In this document: piece after piece, positions 1-11,915 of the stretch
Layout of the letters: the number at the start of each line of letters is the position of its first letter
How positions within the stretch are numbered: position 1 is the first letter of the stretch
From: Gnetum montanum
Lineage: Eukaryota > Streptophyta > Gnetopsida > Gnetales > Gnetaceae
Direction: 5' to 3'
Assembly: GCA_015680685.1 (NCBI GenBank)
Contig: MNCI01002974.1
Span: forward strand, 9,561-73,560
Length of the DNA: 64,000 nucleotides
Made by a program: the position numbers and the translations under genes
Notes under the pieces: model-generated
Seen by the model: the letters and a program-made list of their open reading frames with translations, nothing else
Database searches by the model: none
What the model was told of the DNA's origin: nothing

Positions 1-243
1 ATATATATATATCTATAAATTGGCCGAGATGATTTTTTTTTAAAAAAAATAATGTTAACCAAGCCGGACTACTAGACGAGGTAACAAGATAACTAAAAAT
101 AGAATCACTCNACTCCATTAACTTAGAGATATATATATATATATATCTATAAATTGGCCGAGATGATTTTTTTTAAAAAAAATAATGTTAACCAAGCCGG
201 ACTACTAGACGAGGTAACAAGATAACTAAAAATAGAATCACTC
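1..243. other. Duplicated flank around a single N (probable assembly join)
   Basis: Positions 1-110 are nearly identical to about 134-243, and a single N lies at 111 between them. Two other Ns in the window (47181 and 49977) also have duplicated flanks, so this is more likely an unmerged contig overlap than a biological duplication. Confidence 0.7.
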
Positions 244-498
244 ATCCCTACTCTGTTTCTCTACCACTTACCCAATTTAGTTTTACCCTCTCGGTCAAGT
301 TTGCTCTTTCTTTGTTTGTTCATGGTGTTTTTAACGCCATGAACAAACAAACAAAAACATCATGAACAAATAAAGAAAGAGCAAACTTAACCAAGAGGAT
401 AAAACCAAATTGGGTAAGTGGTAGAGAAACAGAGGAGGGATAAGTGATTTCATTTTTAGTTATCTTGTTACCTCATTCAGTACAAAAATCATCTCAAC

Positions 499-502
<4 letters not shown>
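153..502. mobile_element. Foldback / MITE-like element in a TA microsatellite
   Basis: The left half (from 153, starting ATTGGCCGAGATGATTTT) and the reverse complement of the right half (ending 502, reading ATTGGTTGAGATGATTTT) match along almost their full length, about 170 bp each. Both arms contain the same tract around CTCTGTTTCTCTACCACTTA. A shorter hairpin sits at the centre (about 320-355). The element is bounded by TA repeats on both sides (about 130-148 and 503-526), so any TA target duplication is hidden. It has no coding capacity. This resembles MITEs that insert in (TA)n tracts, but the family is not identified. Confidence 0.72.

Positions 503-526
<24 letters not shown>
503..526. 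repeat. (TA)n microsatellite
   Basis: An uninterrupted TA dinucleotide run follows the right arm of the foldback element. It is probably the target or the product of the insertion. Confidence 0.9.
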
Positions 527-531
<5 letters not shown>

Positions 532-539
532 CTAATTTT

Positions 540-735
540 ACCTTATCCCTAAGAAGCATGTTTTAGCATACCCTTTGGAATCAAATTTGTGGAGACCATT
601 TTAACCCAAAATAAGTAAAACATAAGTACATCCCAAGATTTGGAAAAGTTTATAACTCAATGCTAACCTAGTAGAATCAAACCTATGACTTGGGGTTACC
701 AACTAAGACCCGTACCACTAAAGTAAAACCTCATT
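540..735 (-). mobile_element. tRNA-derived SINE-like copy (type 1)
   Basis: Read on the minus strand from about 735, the sequence has a box-A-like AGTGGTA segment and, about 40 bases later, a box-B-like GGTTTGATTCTAC. It then shares a tail beginning GAGTTATA with a second copy at 8298-8460. The paired pol III boxes and the second dispersed copy suggest a SINE. No poly(A) tail or target duplication was confirmed. Confidence 0.45.
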
Positions 736-739
736 TTCA

Positions 740-1529
740 TCAATTTCTCAAAGCATGCATACACTGATTGCTGAACTAGCTCAAACATGATAATTCCAAT
801 ACCATGATGAAAGTTTTCCAGCCTTTTTAATCAAGGTTTCTTGATAAAGTCACAGGGGCCCTATACTTAGTAGAGCGTACTTTGATTTTGTTAATATCTA
901 AAAAAACCTTGGGTTTAACATACTGGGGAGGAATAAAGAAAAACAAGAAGAAACAACTGAATCCTACAGTAAATATGAGTCAAAGTCATTAGTCAATTTG
1001 ATTAAATAAACTAATCCAAGAGCAAATATATGCACAAGAAAAGCATCACTGAAATAAATGTGCGATGCTTGGAAATTATAAAAAAGAATACCCAGGGGCA
1101 GATACCGTTTTCATATCAGGATAACAAGGGTGAACATGCGTATGCTTGAGACACTGACTTACTGTTTACCTAAATTCCAGGGTAATGCATCCTCATACTA
1201 ATTACTCAAAGATATTTACAACACAAAATTTGCTCTGACCTACAAAATTGCTCAAACTCTTAAAAATGCATAATTGTGCCTTTGAGTGAGGATCAACTCA
1301 AAGTCATGGCTGCATACTGCATTCCCTTTAGATTTAACGTTTAAAACATAAACTGCATAAATGATACCACTCTTCTACATTTTCCAATGAAACTCGATAC
1401 GATCCACTTTTACCAAATGTCACTGCCATTCTCAATAGTGAAAACCAGAGACCAGTCCGCTGAAATTCAAAGATTTCCTTCAAAGTTTCAGAAGCATGAT
1501 ACAAGCATATCTTCCCAAGGAATTTTCAA
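740..1529. other. 3' flank of the potassium transporter gene
   Basis: This stretch is AT-rich, with no ORF or repeat that I can name. It would contain the transporter's 3' UTR and polyadenylation region (minus strand), but no signal could be fixed from sequence alone. Confidence 0.5.
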
Positions 1530-4500
1530 TCACACCACATAAACCATGCCGACCTCCAATAGTGACATATGTGGTATATGTAGGGCAGTTGCTGGTCCCC
1601 TGCAATTCTTCCTAAGAAAATCATATGCAACATTTATGACGAACCTTTTTACACAGGATGAACCCCCTTTTGCCTTCACATATGAATGACCAATTATGAA
1701 TGCAGTTCCTGCTTCTCTAGCTTCTGAAAGCTCTTCAAGTTCATCTCGTACAGACAGGTCCATGTGAGGACTACTGGGTATGGCGAATCTTACTGTTTTT
1801 CTCCGCGGAGGTTGTGGAGAATTTACCTCAACAATGTCATGAACCATTTCAGAATTGGGAGACCTAATAGTGGATGTAGCAGCAGACTGCATTGTCTCGT
1901 CTAGTGAATCATCAATTCGCATATCATCTTTCTTGGGAGTGCCAATAACAGTCATTTTTCCATCTTGATTAACACCATCGATCTCTGAAGCGTTTTGGCT
2001 CTCTGCAGCAATAAAATCCCTTATGCTACAAATAAGCTGATTTTCAAACTCATAATCCTCTACATGTATATCTTTGTAGCCATACCGCACAATGCATCTG
2101 TATAATCTATATTCTTTAGGTCCAATTCGTCCTATTAGGTACCGCTCCGCTGGATGTACATAAGGTACTGGCACTGACTTAACACAAACAAAGACAAGAA
2201 CTTGATGGAAAGCTGGAAGATTGGTTACAAAATGACTAAATATTGCAGGAATTCCAGTGACAAGTTCTGTGTGTATAAGGCCAATACCAGGAACCCGGAC
2301 AATCCCAAGGCTTGGACCAAGCCCAAGAAGCCATTTCATGGAGACTTTATTTTGCAAGTCAAATTCATATTTCTTAATCGTCCCATAGTGCCATACATAC
2401 ATCACAAACATGAATATGAGAGCAAGAACCACTGGTACCCAAGCTCCTTCTAGAAACTTAATCAGAGATGCTGAGAAGTAGAGGGCCTCAATTGATCCAA
2501 AGCAGAGTATAAAAGCTAAAGCTAGCAAAGCATTCTTGTGCCAACACAGAATAATTACAAGTGACATGAGACATGTGGTGACAAGCATAACTGTTATCAC
2601 TGCAAGACCTGCCATAAAGAGTTGATTGCTTCAGAAAACCAGAGAACAATCTTCCTGTATCAATTCGCTCAACAAAATTGAATAGCAATGTCTCTTACCT
2701 GAAGCATTTCCTATGTGTTTAGTGTCCCTAAAACCAATAGTAACGGCAAGACTCAAAACCATAAGGATCCAGTTGATTTCAGAGATGTATATTTGCCCAT
2801 ATATTTTATCTGATGTGTGGACCACCTTCACTCGAGGAAAGCAACCTAGTGCCAGGCATTGTTTAATAATTGAAAATGTCCCTGTGATGACAGCTTGACT
2901 TGCAACCACTGAAGCAAGTATTGCAATGGCCAGTACCGGCCATCTCAAAACCTCTGAAAACATAATGAGAAAAAAGAAAAAAAAAAACATTATTAGATTC
3001 CTGAATAAATGGATAGACTATGAGACTGAACTAAGGATCTAATTGTTAATGGAATTATTGCTTGAGAAATAAATGTTTCAAAAAATTCTCTCTTCAAAGA
3101 AAATTACAAGCAATTCCTAAATCATTAACAAAAAATATACCTGGCACTGAAACATAAAAACCAATCTGGTATTCACCCCCAGAAAAATGATGCCTTGAAA
3201 GGTAGGCAGCTTGGCCCATGTACGCAAGAATAAGGGCAGGATACACCATGAAAGTAAATGCAATCTGTAAAGGTTAAAAGACATTTACATCCAAATTCAG
3301 CATAAAATTGATGAAAGCTTCCTACAATTTAGTCAACAAGCAACAAACACTTTGATTGGTAACAAACCTTGATTGAAAGCTGTGAAAAGTGTCCCAGATC
3401 AGCATACATAGCCTCTGACCCTGTATCCAAGTGAAACAAGCATAATTGTTCTCAGAACTCATTTGTCTAACTGCATAGCATTCATTTATATAAGTAAACT
3501 ATACTTTTGTAAGTAAGAGGCTTACCTGTGATGCACAGTAAAATACCTCCCAATGACATCCATCCACCTCTCTGAGTCTTTTTCAGAAAATTAAACATGT
3601 AATAAGGATTCAATGCTTGGTAAATATGCGGATTCCAGTGAAAAATGTTGTATAGGCCTATTGCACTGATGCACACCAACCATGTAACAACGATTGGGGC
3701 AAATAAAAATGCTACTCTGTGGGTGCCTTTGTGTTGTAAGGCAAACAAACCCACTAATATAAGGCATGTAATAGGCACAACTGCATCTGCAAGAGCAAAA
3801 GAAAACTATTTTCAAAGTTTATTCATATTTATTTTAAAAACATATCTTGGTAAATAGATAACAACATACTAATGCATGAAAGGATGAAAAAGAGTTAAAT
3901 TGTACTATAAAATAAATAAAAAAATAGAATCCGTAGATGCAGGCAAAATCTTTAAATTGATCAAATTATAAAATAACATTATTTATAAAATAGATAAAGA
4001 GTTTTGTTTTTTAAAGTATGATCACAGAATTGGATAACATTCACATACAGTCAACATTGTTAGAGACATTTTCCATCTTTTTGAATTGGCTTTATGCGTC
4101 CTATCTAACTTCTCCAAAATCCATTACCTCTCTTTTCAGGATTTCATTCTCTCTCTCTTTTTTTTTTTCGGATTTACCACATCTACAGTTCCTTTCACTT
4201 GGATTTAGGAACTCCTTATTCAGAAATCATGGAATGTCAAACTCGGTGGAAATTCACTCTGTCACTGTATCTCCTTCGAAAACACAAACTTGAACTTAAA
4301 GCAACTGATAACTTTCAGACTAAATAAAGTTGGCAGCCTTAAGGATTGCAGACTAAATAAAACCAATTTGACAAAAGCACAGGAACTTACATTCGTGGTG
4401 AGACATTGAAAGCTCAAGGCCAGAAACTGCTGAAAAAACTGCAATACAAAATATAAATGTTTTTAGAAACTCACCTAACTCAAATTGATCAATATGAGGC

Positions 4501-5833
4501 TAAAAGCATATTTGGAGATGAAGTCATGTTCCAACTTTATGCTAATAAGACTATGAAAACGTCAAATTCGTTAATAACGTCCATACCAGAAATAGCAGGA
4601 GTGAGCACCCCATCACCAATAACCATGCATGTTCCAATTAGGGCAACTACAAGCAAAACAGTATGCAGTACTGTGTGCTTTTCAAGTACAGTCTTTACCC
4701 TTGAACCAGCCAGCGTATCAGGAGGATCAGCTAATTTATATGTTGAAAGTTGTTGATCAGCAATTTGGCTATTTGGTAAAAGACTGATTTTGGCATGCCT
4801 ACACAACAGAGAATACAAAGCAAATGTACCCCCTGCATAGTTCCATGAAGAGCTCAAATGTTATTAAAATTCTGCACAGTTAGAACTCTACCATTTGCCT
4901 TCTGTACTTGCTTAAATAACACAATTAATCAATAAAAGAAATGGAATGTTCAACTACTAACCTTCACCATTATCATCAGCTCTAAGGACTATGAAAACAT
5001 ATTTCAATAGAGGTATCAATGTTAAAGTCCAGAAAACGAACGACAACACTCCAAATATCTCTTCATTAGATGTAGAGGGTTGAATGTCACCAGTAAAAGT
5101 GTTCCTATACACATAAAGCGGAGAAATACCCAGATCTCCATAGACTACTCCAAGACTTTGGTAAGCCAAAGTCAACACAGTCTTCCAAGAATTTTTCTGC
5201 AGAAACAACAAAACAGATATTACTGGTTTCTGCCACAACCCATACACGAAAATTTCTTAAAATATTTGTGTAAATCTTTTTTTATCAAACACAGCACGTT
5301 GAGCATTGAGATATTTGTACCAAATTAAGCTATCAATACTTCCAAGAAGCTTTTGTTTTAGGACGGTCATCTTTCAGAGCGTTTTATTTATCTTTGGAAT
5401 CTATCTGTTATCCTAGATGCCTAAAAACTTTTGAAAGCTTTTGCAAGGAAACTTGGCAAACTTAAAGTTCATACAAATCCAAAAAATCAACGCAAAATAT
5501 TTGATATTAGCCTTCAAGTCAGGCCGGCGTATAGTTTCTCAACTGCATGTGCCAGAAAATACATTAATTAAATCAACACTCCAACAGATTCAAACATAAG
5601 CGAAATTTGATCAAGCTTCGCGCAAATTCTCAATGGCTAAAGCATGCGATATGTATATCTCTCTCTGTGACAAAAACATAAAGGAGGAATATGAACTTTG
5701 TGCATTAAACCGGACGCGGCAGATATGGAAGAAGTTTTCCAACCATGGACCCAAAAGAAACTTCATGGGAGGAATTGAGGAAAATGAATTAAACCTGTTC
5801 TACATGAGCGTAAGGTCCTGCTTCCGGATCCAT
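1530..5833 (-). CDS. KUP/HAK/KT-family potassium transporter, nine coding exons
   Basis: This is a plasma- or endomembrane K+ uptake permease of the plant KUP/HAK/KT family. Coding exons (minus strand) are 5833-5795, 5196-4962, 4832-4587, 4438-4391, 3786-3526, 3420-3368, 3264-3141, 2953-2699 and 2608-1530. All introns are GT-AG. The exons sum to 2340 nt, i.e. 779 residues plus stop, close to the usual 770-800 for the family. The start [13 protein letters not shown] comes from a 39-nt exon that I placed by phase and donor site. The next exon carries the family signature [13 protein letters not shown], and exon 3 has [13 protein letters not shown]. About 12 membrane segments run to residue ~560, followed by a hydrophilic cytosolic C-terminus ending in [10 protein letters not shown]. 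From recall it most resembles the Arabidopsis KUP1/KUP2 group. No frameshift or internal stop was seen, so it looks functional. Confidence 0.93.
5795..5833 (-). other. Short first coding exon of the KUP transporter
   Basis: On the minus strand the ATG at 5833-5831 opens 13 codons, followed directly by CAG|GTTTAA, a good donor. The 39-nt length leaves phase 0, which is what the acceptor at 5202-5197 (CTGCAG) of the next exon requires. A possible 3' splice site near 5900 (ACTTGCAG) upstream of the ATG would imply a 5' UTR intron, as many KUP genes have, but this is unproven. Confidence 0.75.
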
Positions 5834-8297
5834 TTGCAGCGAGATTACATTACAGTCAGGCAAAAGGCTAACTAAACTAAACTAAACGCAGTCTCTGCAA
5901 GTATTCATCTTCCAAATCCCAAGGTGGGCCAGGCAGATTCCAATCATGATGCCTTCTCTTTCATATCATGGGTGCCAAAAGTGATTATAAGAAATCATGA
6001 TTCCCGTGTCGTTTCAAACACACAGTCCCGCAGATTCTTCCACTGAATTTTTTTTTCCTTCTTTCTGATCCTCCCACTGGAACACTCGCTCTTTTCTGGT
6101 CTGAATTTTTTGCCCCTTGTTTCAGGCCGTGTGGGCACTCAGCACTCAGCAGCTGTCATGCAAAAGGGAACCATCTGGCATTGGAATCCGAGCCAGATGA
6201 ATTGTTCCAAGAATCAGACAATCGCCTCAGAAGAAGAACATGATCTTGGTAGGAACTGGTCTGCTGCAGGCAAAAAACGGGAATCATTCAGAGCTGTGTA
6301 TGTTCTTGTTGTTGGGTCAATTGATCCTTCTGGGTGGATCACTCAAGGCGTGAAATTCGAACAGTTTAGGTGAGCCTCCGATGTTTTAAATAATAAACAC
6401 CCCCAACAGATCTCTCAGCACAGATGGGACTCTGCGACACAGGGCGGTTAGTGGTTTTCACCGAATTTCTTCCTCCTAAGAAAAAAACATTTGTTTCCAC
6501 GCAAGCAAAAAACCACTGCACGTAATAACTCCACAACAATCACGGTGGATCTTATCACGTGAAAACCCACAAAAACCTAAAAATGAAAATGGCCCAACAG
6601 AGAAAATGTTTAAAAAATTCCCATCCAAAAGACTTTGTTTCTCACGCGGGCAAAAAGCTACTGCACGTAACGACACAGCAGTGAATCACATGAAAACCGA
6701 GAAAAACCCAGAACCAGAAACCGAAAAAGAAAATGACCCAACACAGGGAAGAAAGCTAAAAAAACGAAACCCACACTCCAAATCTAAGTGGTCTTCAACG
6801 TTTATTGAAAAAAGAGGAGTTTTTCTTTTTTCGGTGTTGCAAATTCTGGGATGAATAATTTAAAGAATGATGACCAATTTCTTGGGTAACGAGTGCGTGA
6901 TGTTTCGGTTCATATTCTGCTGCGAAGTGGGAATTCGTGTGGGTAGAAATTCCCGGACCGTCACCTCATTTAAAGAAATTCTGTGTGGATTTCAGGGTCC
7001 GCCAGCTGGTGGTGGGGCTACACAGGAATATTTGTAGCAAGAAATGGAGCAATGATCTCTTTAAGTAACTGAGTTTTGTTTTACCACTACCATCACAATT
7101 TGCTGAAATTATGGATAATTTATTTCGGGCCAGGTAAATCCCACAGAATTAAGTTTTCTCAACGAATCAGCGAACGGTGTCATTAAAACCCCCAAAGCCG
7201 TCCCACAAAAGTCTCCATCGTCTGGGTCACGTACAGGGAAATTCATAATTAAAGGCCTAAATTGCACTAAAATTTCAACTTTTTTTGCAGGAAAAACTTA
7301 GTGGGTGGGCTCCTAAATAGGGCCGTTATCAGTATATCATTTTGATAGATCGAAAGCAACATGATTGTTGCAGAGCAGAGCTGTATGTGTGGGAGTTTCT
7401 GGTAGGAACCGAGAAAAGCGTGAGCTGCAGGGAATTGAGGCTATCATGGATTATTCCCCAAGGTTGTGCTGAAGTCTGGCTGGTTAGGTAGAATAAAGTG
7501 ATAAGCCAGAGGCCATAGGCGATAAGGCCAAGCCCAGCCGCTAATAAGGAAACTATGTAGACTTGACCATAATAATGGCCGGCCACGTGTGCAAAATTTT
7601 ATAGTTGTGTGCCTATCAGTAGGTGCAAGCTTTACACGTCATGTTAAGGGTTTTGCTGATCTTTCCTTTTCCAAGTGATTTTAGATGTATGCTTATGATA
7701 TCATTAAGCACCCAGTTTTGTTGGGACAAGGCTTAGGAGGATGACGATAATATTATAAACAAAGGATGCGTGTACCAATTCTAGCTTAATGCACAAGATG
7801 CAGTATAATCACCAGGAAACTTATTCTTTATGAGGGAGGTTCTAGGTTGATATTTGCCTTCAATTTTGGTATGTCAGTATTCATACCTTCTTACAGTAAG
7901 TTTGGTCTACCTCGTTCCCGGGTGAGTGTGTCAACCCTCAAATAAGTCATATTTACCTTGTCCCATTGAGATAACAAGGTTGTGCTACCAACTAAAGTTT
8001 CCTACTTAGGGCTGTGCCTTCCTTTACCTTTGCTTGTGGTGTGTTAACACTATTACAGTAAGTCCTATATCCGGTTACTTCCTGTGTCAACACTCTTAAA
8101 GTAAGCTATATCTACCTTGGTGAGGTGATAGGGTTGTGCTTGTGTCCTCTGTGCTAAAAAATATTTTAGTTGAATTGCAATTGAAATATGGTTAGCTTGG
8201 TTCTCTTCTTTCTCACCATTTCCCATCTTGCTTATTTCACTTTCAAATGTTTTTTTAATAGAAGCATGCTAAAAATCTTGGTTATTTTACTAACAAT
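5834..8297. other. Upstream region of the KUP gene; no gene recognised
   Basis: The proximal part presumably holds the transporter's promoter and 5' UTR (minus strand), but I could not fix a TATA box or start site. Around 7860-8140 a phrase resembling TGTCAACACTCTTAAAGTAAG recurs about three times, which suggests degenerate repeats. Short ORFs here (such as 7586-7329 minus and 6110-6373 plus) show no recognisable domain. Confidence 0.45.
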
Positions 8298-8460
8298 GTG
8301 GTGTTGGCATAGTGGTAAAACTTTTGATTTTAAAGCTCTAAGTTATGAATTTGATTCTACTAAGCAATGCTGAGTTATACAATTCTAATTTGACTATATA
8401 CCTTCTTTAAATATTATTGTTTTAACAAAGGTTTTGGGTCTTACACCCCTTCTTTATTTA
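8298..8460 (+). mobile_element. tRNA-derived SINE-like copy (type 1)
   Basis: GGCATAGTGGTAAAAC resembles a pol III box A, and AATTTGATTCTAC about 40 bases on resembles box B. The following GAGTTATA tail matches the minus-strand copy at 540-735. Dispersed copies sharing head and tail support a SINE rather than a decayed tRNA gene. Confidence 0.45.
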
Positions 8461-8814
8461 AGCATTATCATCATTATCTTAACTTTCTCCTAACAGAATA
8501 AGATCCACTACATGAATTCTCTCTTTCCATTTACCTCTCAAAAAATGGATCTTTATTTATCTGTAATTTTGTGAAAACGTCTTTAATTTTATAACCATAT
8601 ATCTTTTGGATTTCCTTTTGTTTTTTCTCTGTTAAAGTATGTTAGTGGAAATTCTAAAACAGTAGCCCTGAATTGATTGAAGCAAAAGTCTTGGCTTATA
8701 AATGACCTTATCGCTAACAGTAACTTTTGATGAGGTCGGCTGGTTTTATAATTTATTGGACAATTGACAGTTTCCAAAACAATTGCTATTCTCACATCCT
8801 CAGAGAATATGACC

Positions 8815-8859
8815 GGTTAACTTCTACAATGGGCGTGGTTAACTTCTACAATGGGCGTG
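8815..8859. repeat. 22-bp tandem duplication
   Basis: The phrase GGTTAACTTCTACAATGGGC plus two bases occurs twice in immediate succession. It is a small local duplication with no coding context. Confidence 0.85.
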
Positions 8860-10580
8860 GTTCTGGTATTTTTAAAAATAATTTTTTTAATAGGAAAAGA
8901 GACAATATAAAACAAGCCCACTAACAGAAGCATAACTGTTCACTTTCTAGACATTTTGCTATAAAACAAATGTAAAAAGGACTATTCTGGAAAAGAAAGC
9001 TCAAGCGTGGCTGTCAAATTGCAGCCGTTGGTGGGAACTGGACCTGCTCCTGCTTTTTGGTTCCATCTCTTGGACGGGCCTTCATCCCATCACATTTTCA
9101 TGACATAAAATTTCATTTCAGGAAAGACGCAGACAAAGGGAGAGTGCGTTTACTACTAAAATTCTTGTGTTTCTGCTTTCTGCCGAATATGCCTACAGAT
9201 GGACATTTGTCCAGATTCTCAGGAACTCGAAAATGACATACGTGAATTCCTTGCTGGCCAAGATTTTTTTTCTGGGTTTTGTTTTCTTTCTCACTGCTCT
9301 GGTGCAGCAGTGGTCCTGTAGTTTTCAGTCCAACTTCCTCCACCACTATCATATCATCCATCCCTCGTTCTGGAGTGTTTTTTTTTTTGGGGTTTTTGCT
9401 GTATGGCAATAAAGAGCAACAAAAAGCAATTTTCATCCTGTCATCATCAGCAATAGTCTTTTCCATGGAATAGATCAGTTTGCTGCTGGCACATTGATTG
9501 GACTCAACACGTCATCTATCAGTTTTGTCAATAACAGTATGATATTAAAAAAGGATCATCACTCAGGATCCTCAATGCTCTGTGGGCACGAGAAACAAGT
9601 CATCAATCTAGATAATAATAGTCCTTCAAGAACAGTATGATATTATTAAATAATTTTATTGAGGCAATGTAGAAAAAATTTAGATCTACAGTGAACTCTG
9701 TGGCTGGAAATTACATCAGGAAATCGCAGCTTCTGGGGCAGCACCAGATTTGGGGGCTTTTTTTTTCAAATACTTTGAGCTCCAGGTCCCTCCACATTTC
9801 ATGGCTGACTGTTGCATTATTTTCACAGCCTCTGTGTGCCCCCGTCTGAGCGCCTGCAATTATTTTTATAATATAGCCTGCCTTGCTGCTGTCGATTTTT
9901 CTGTGGCATGGCTGAGATCCTGGGAATCCTCTGATTCATGCTGCATTACTGTACTGTTTTTCAATAATGTTTTGATCTTTAAAATTTTCAGAATTAAAGT
10001 GATGCCCTGGGTATAACATCATTCCTGGAAACAGCACCAGGAAACCTTAAAACTCGTAAAGTGGTAAAGACGATTACGTAATAATCGAAACGGGTTCAAA
10101 CAAACTTTTAGGCACTGGTTGGCAACCAAGAATTTATCATGTCCAATGGGTTTAGGGTTGGTGGGAAACTTGTCATACTGGATCCAGAATTTCAACCCAG
10201 TTCAGTTGGTTTCCTTTTCACTTTTGGGTTCTTGCACGTGTAAAACTTTGCTTGCAGTGCTTATCGCCATAGCATAATAACGCCATATAATAATAATGGC
10301 ATGACTCGTATATGTTTGGTGCTTTTGGCTAAGATTGAATTCGTGGCTTGACTGTTGACCTATCACGTTATTTACCACTTTAGCATCAACATGGGGAACA
10401 TGTTGTCACCATCGTATTTGTGTTCCATTTAAAAGCCATGATATTTGCTGAATTATAACCATTTTCCCATTTTCCTCTAATCATTTACAAGGGTGTAATT
10501 TAATGTAACTAATTATCTTACTAATCATGCAAATAAAACTTTGGTATATAAGTACAATGCTTTTAACTCATATTAAATTA
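8860..10580. other. Intergenic; nothing recognised
   Basis: AT-rich sequence with short ORFs on both strands (for example 9113-9466 minus and 9750-10016 plus). None shows a domain, codon bias or partner exon that I can support. Confidence 0.5.
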
Positions 10581-10880
10581 GGGTGTATTGGAATTTGAAA
10601 TAGTTTGATTATACTTACACCACAAGATATATAGCCAATAGAATACACTAGCCTATATTAAACTTGTGAGGAGGGGGTGTTGGAATCCAAAATATTTTGA
10701 CTATAGGTACACTCCAAGACATATAGCCAATACGAGTTTGATTATGGGTACATCCCAATACATATAGTCATCATGATACACTAGAATAACTATGGAGGAG
10801 TATAACAATGGCTTTGAATGTGACTTGAAATACTAACCTCTTTAGTAACAAGATAATGAGCTTACCATTTGAGCCACCTA
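10581..10880 (-). mobile_element. tRNA-derived SINE-like copy (type 2) with repeated tail
   Basis: Read on the minus strand from 10880, GTGGCTCAAATGGTAAGCTC looks like a pol III box A. It is followed after about 30 bases by a box-B-like TATTTCAAGTC. The body matches the copies at 11021-11172, 24982-25118 and 25380-25489. The tail, around GGCTATATGTCTT, is present about three times in succession (10736-10797, 10674-10735, 10581-10650). Confidence 0.55.
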
Positions 10881-11020
10881 TCATCAGCTAAACTTGTGAT
10901 GTGATGGTTAACATATTATAATGGTTACCATGAGAATGTCAAAATGTTTGCTCCCACCTTCAAAGTTGTATCTTGTCTACTAACAATGCTTCTTTGCTAA
11001 CTTACAACCATTTAATAGGG

Positions 11021-11172
11021 AGGTGTTAAAACCTAGCATAATTTGACTATATGTACACACTAAGACATATAACCAACATGATACATTAAAAGAATTATAA
11101 TGATGCCTCAAGTTTGACTCAAATTAACAACTTCTTTCTTAACAAGACAATGAGCTAACCACTAGCCACATA
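11021..11172 (-). mobile_element. tRNA-derived SINE-like copy (type 2)
   Basis: On the minus strand this begins GTGGCTAGTGGTTAGCTCAT (box-A-like), has TAATTTGAGTC as a degraded box B, and ends in the same tail motif as the copy just to its left. Four copies in the window share this order. Confidence 0.55.
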
Positions 11173-11544
11173 GTACTTGTTAATTACAACCATTTAATAG
11201 TTGATTTTTTTTTGTAATAATTATCTCATGAAATATTCCATCTTTCTCTAAAGGATCATCACCTAGAGGCATAATGCTCATCCCAACAAGGCGGGGTCCT
11301 AGGAGGGTAGTGGAGGAGCAAAAGCCTAACCTCTTTTGAGTGGCTAGGCCTAGAAATATTCCCTCTTTCTCTAAATAATGTAATTATGAAATTTGACTCC
11401 ATTAATAATAATGTAATTACTATAAATTAGTTATGAGAATTTATGCTTCTTACAATTTGAAATCATGCTGGTTTCAAATCCTTTCTAGACTTATTATTAG
11501 TGGTCTAATAAATACAAATTAATTAACGTAAAAGTTAGATAATT
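11173..11544. other. Intergenic; nothing recognised
   Basis: AT-rich sequence without a supported gene. It ends in the 5-bp target duplication of element A. Confidence 0.5.
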
Positions 11545-11549
11545 ATGAG
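11545..11549. repeat. Target-site duplication of element A (left copy)
   Basis: ATGAG, identical to 24782-24786 on the far side of element A. Confidence 0.85.
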
Positions 11550-11792
11550 TGATGAGCGATGAGGTACCCCTACGCTCAACCATACGAATCATAAGTGTTC
11601 ATACATGATCCGGTTGAATTCTGTGGATGGGACTAGTTGTGGCATCTAGATTGTTATGCTTTGATTGTAATTCGTTGTCTTCCCACTTGGACTAGTGATA
11701 GCTTTGTCATGTATGGTTTAGTCCAAAGTGAGGTGTATTATGTTTCCTAATTCTATGCTACTCCTAGTGACAAAAAGAGATAAATTGATTAA

Positions 11793-11797
11793 CTAAT
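11793..11797. repeat. Target-site duplication of element B (left)
   Basis: CTAAT immediately before TGTTGATG. The same five bases follow the 3' LTR. Confidence 0.88.
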
Positions 11798-11915
11798 TGT
11801 TGATGTCAACACTTCCATGCTCGCATGGGACCATGATTATCAACGTTTATATTTCTCTCCCTTAATAACCATAGTAAAATCATGCGAGTAGTGGGCATTT
11901 AAACTACCAGGTGGT

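Noticed and set aside
2202-2898. Plus-strand ORFs across the KUP exons
   Set aside because: They are antisense shadows of the transporter exons, which are supported by motifs, phase and splice sites.
6110-6854. Short ORFs upstream of the transporter (6110-6373, 6606-6854 plus; 6676-6476 minus)
   Set aside because: No domain, no partner exons and no codon bias. They are chance ORFs in the promoter or 5' region.
7329-7586. 85-residue minus-strand ORF with a hydrophobic start
   Set aside because: It has one hydrophobic segment but no family resemblance and no gene structure around it.
8298-8370. Functional tRNA gene
   Set aside because: Box-like motifs are present but no cloverleaf stem set or acceptor pairing is visible. 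It is better explained as a SINE head.
9113-9473. Overlapping ORFs on both strands
   Set aside because: They are mutually antisense, low-complexity and unsupported.
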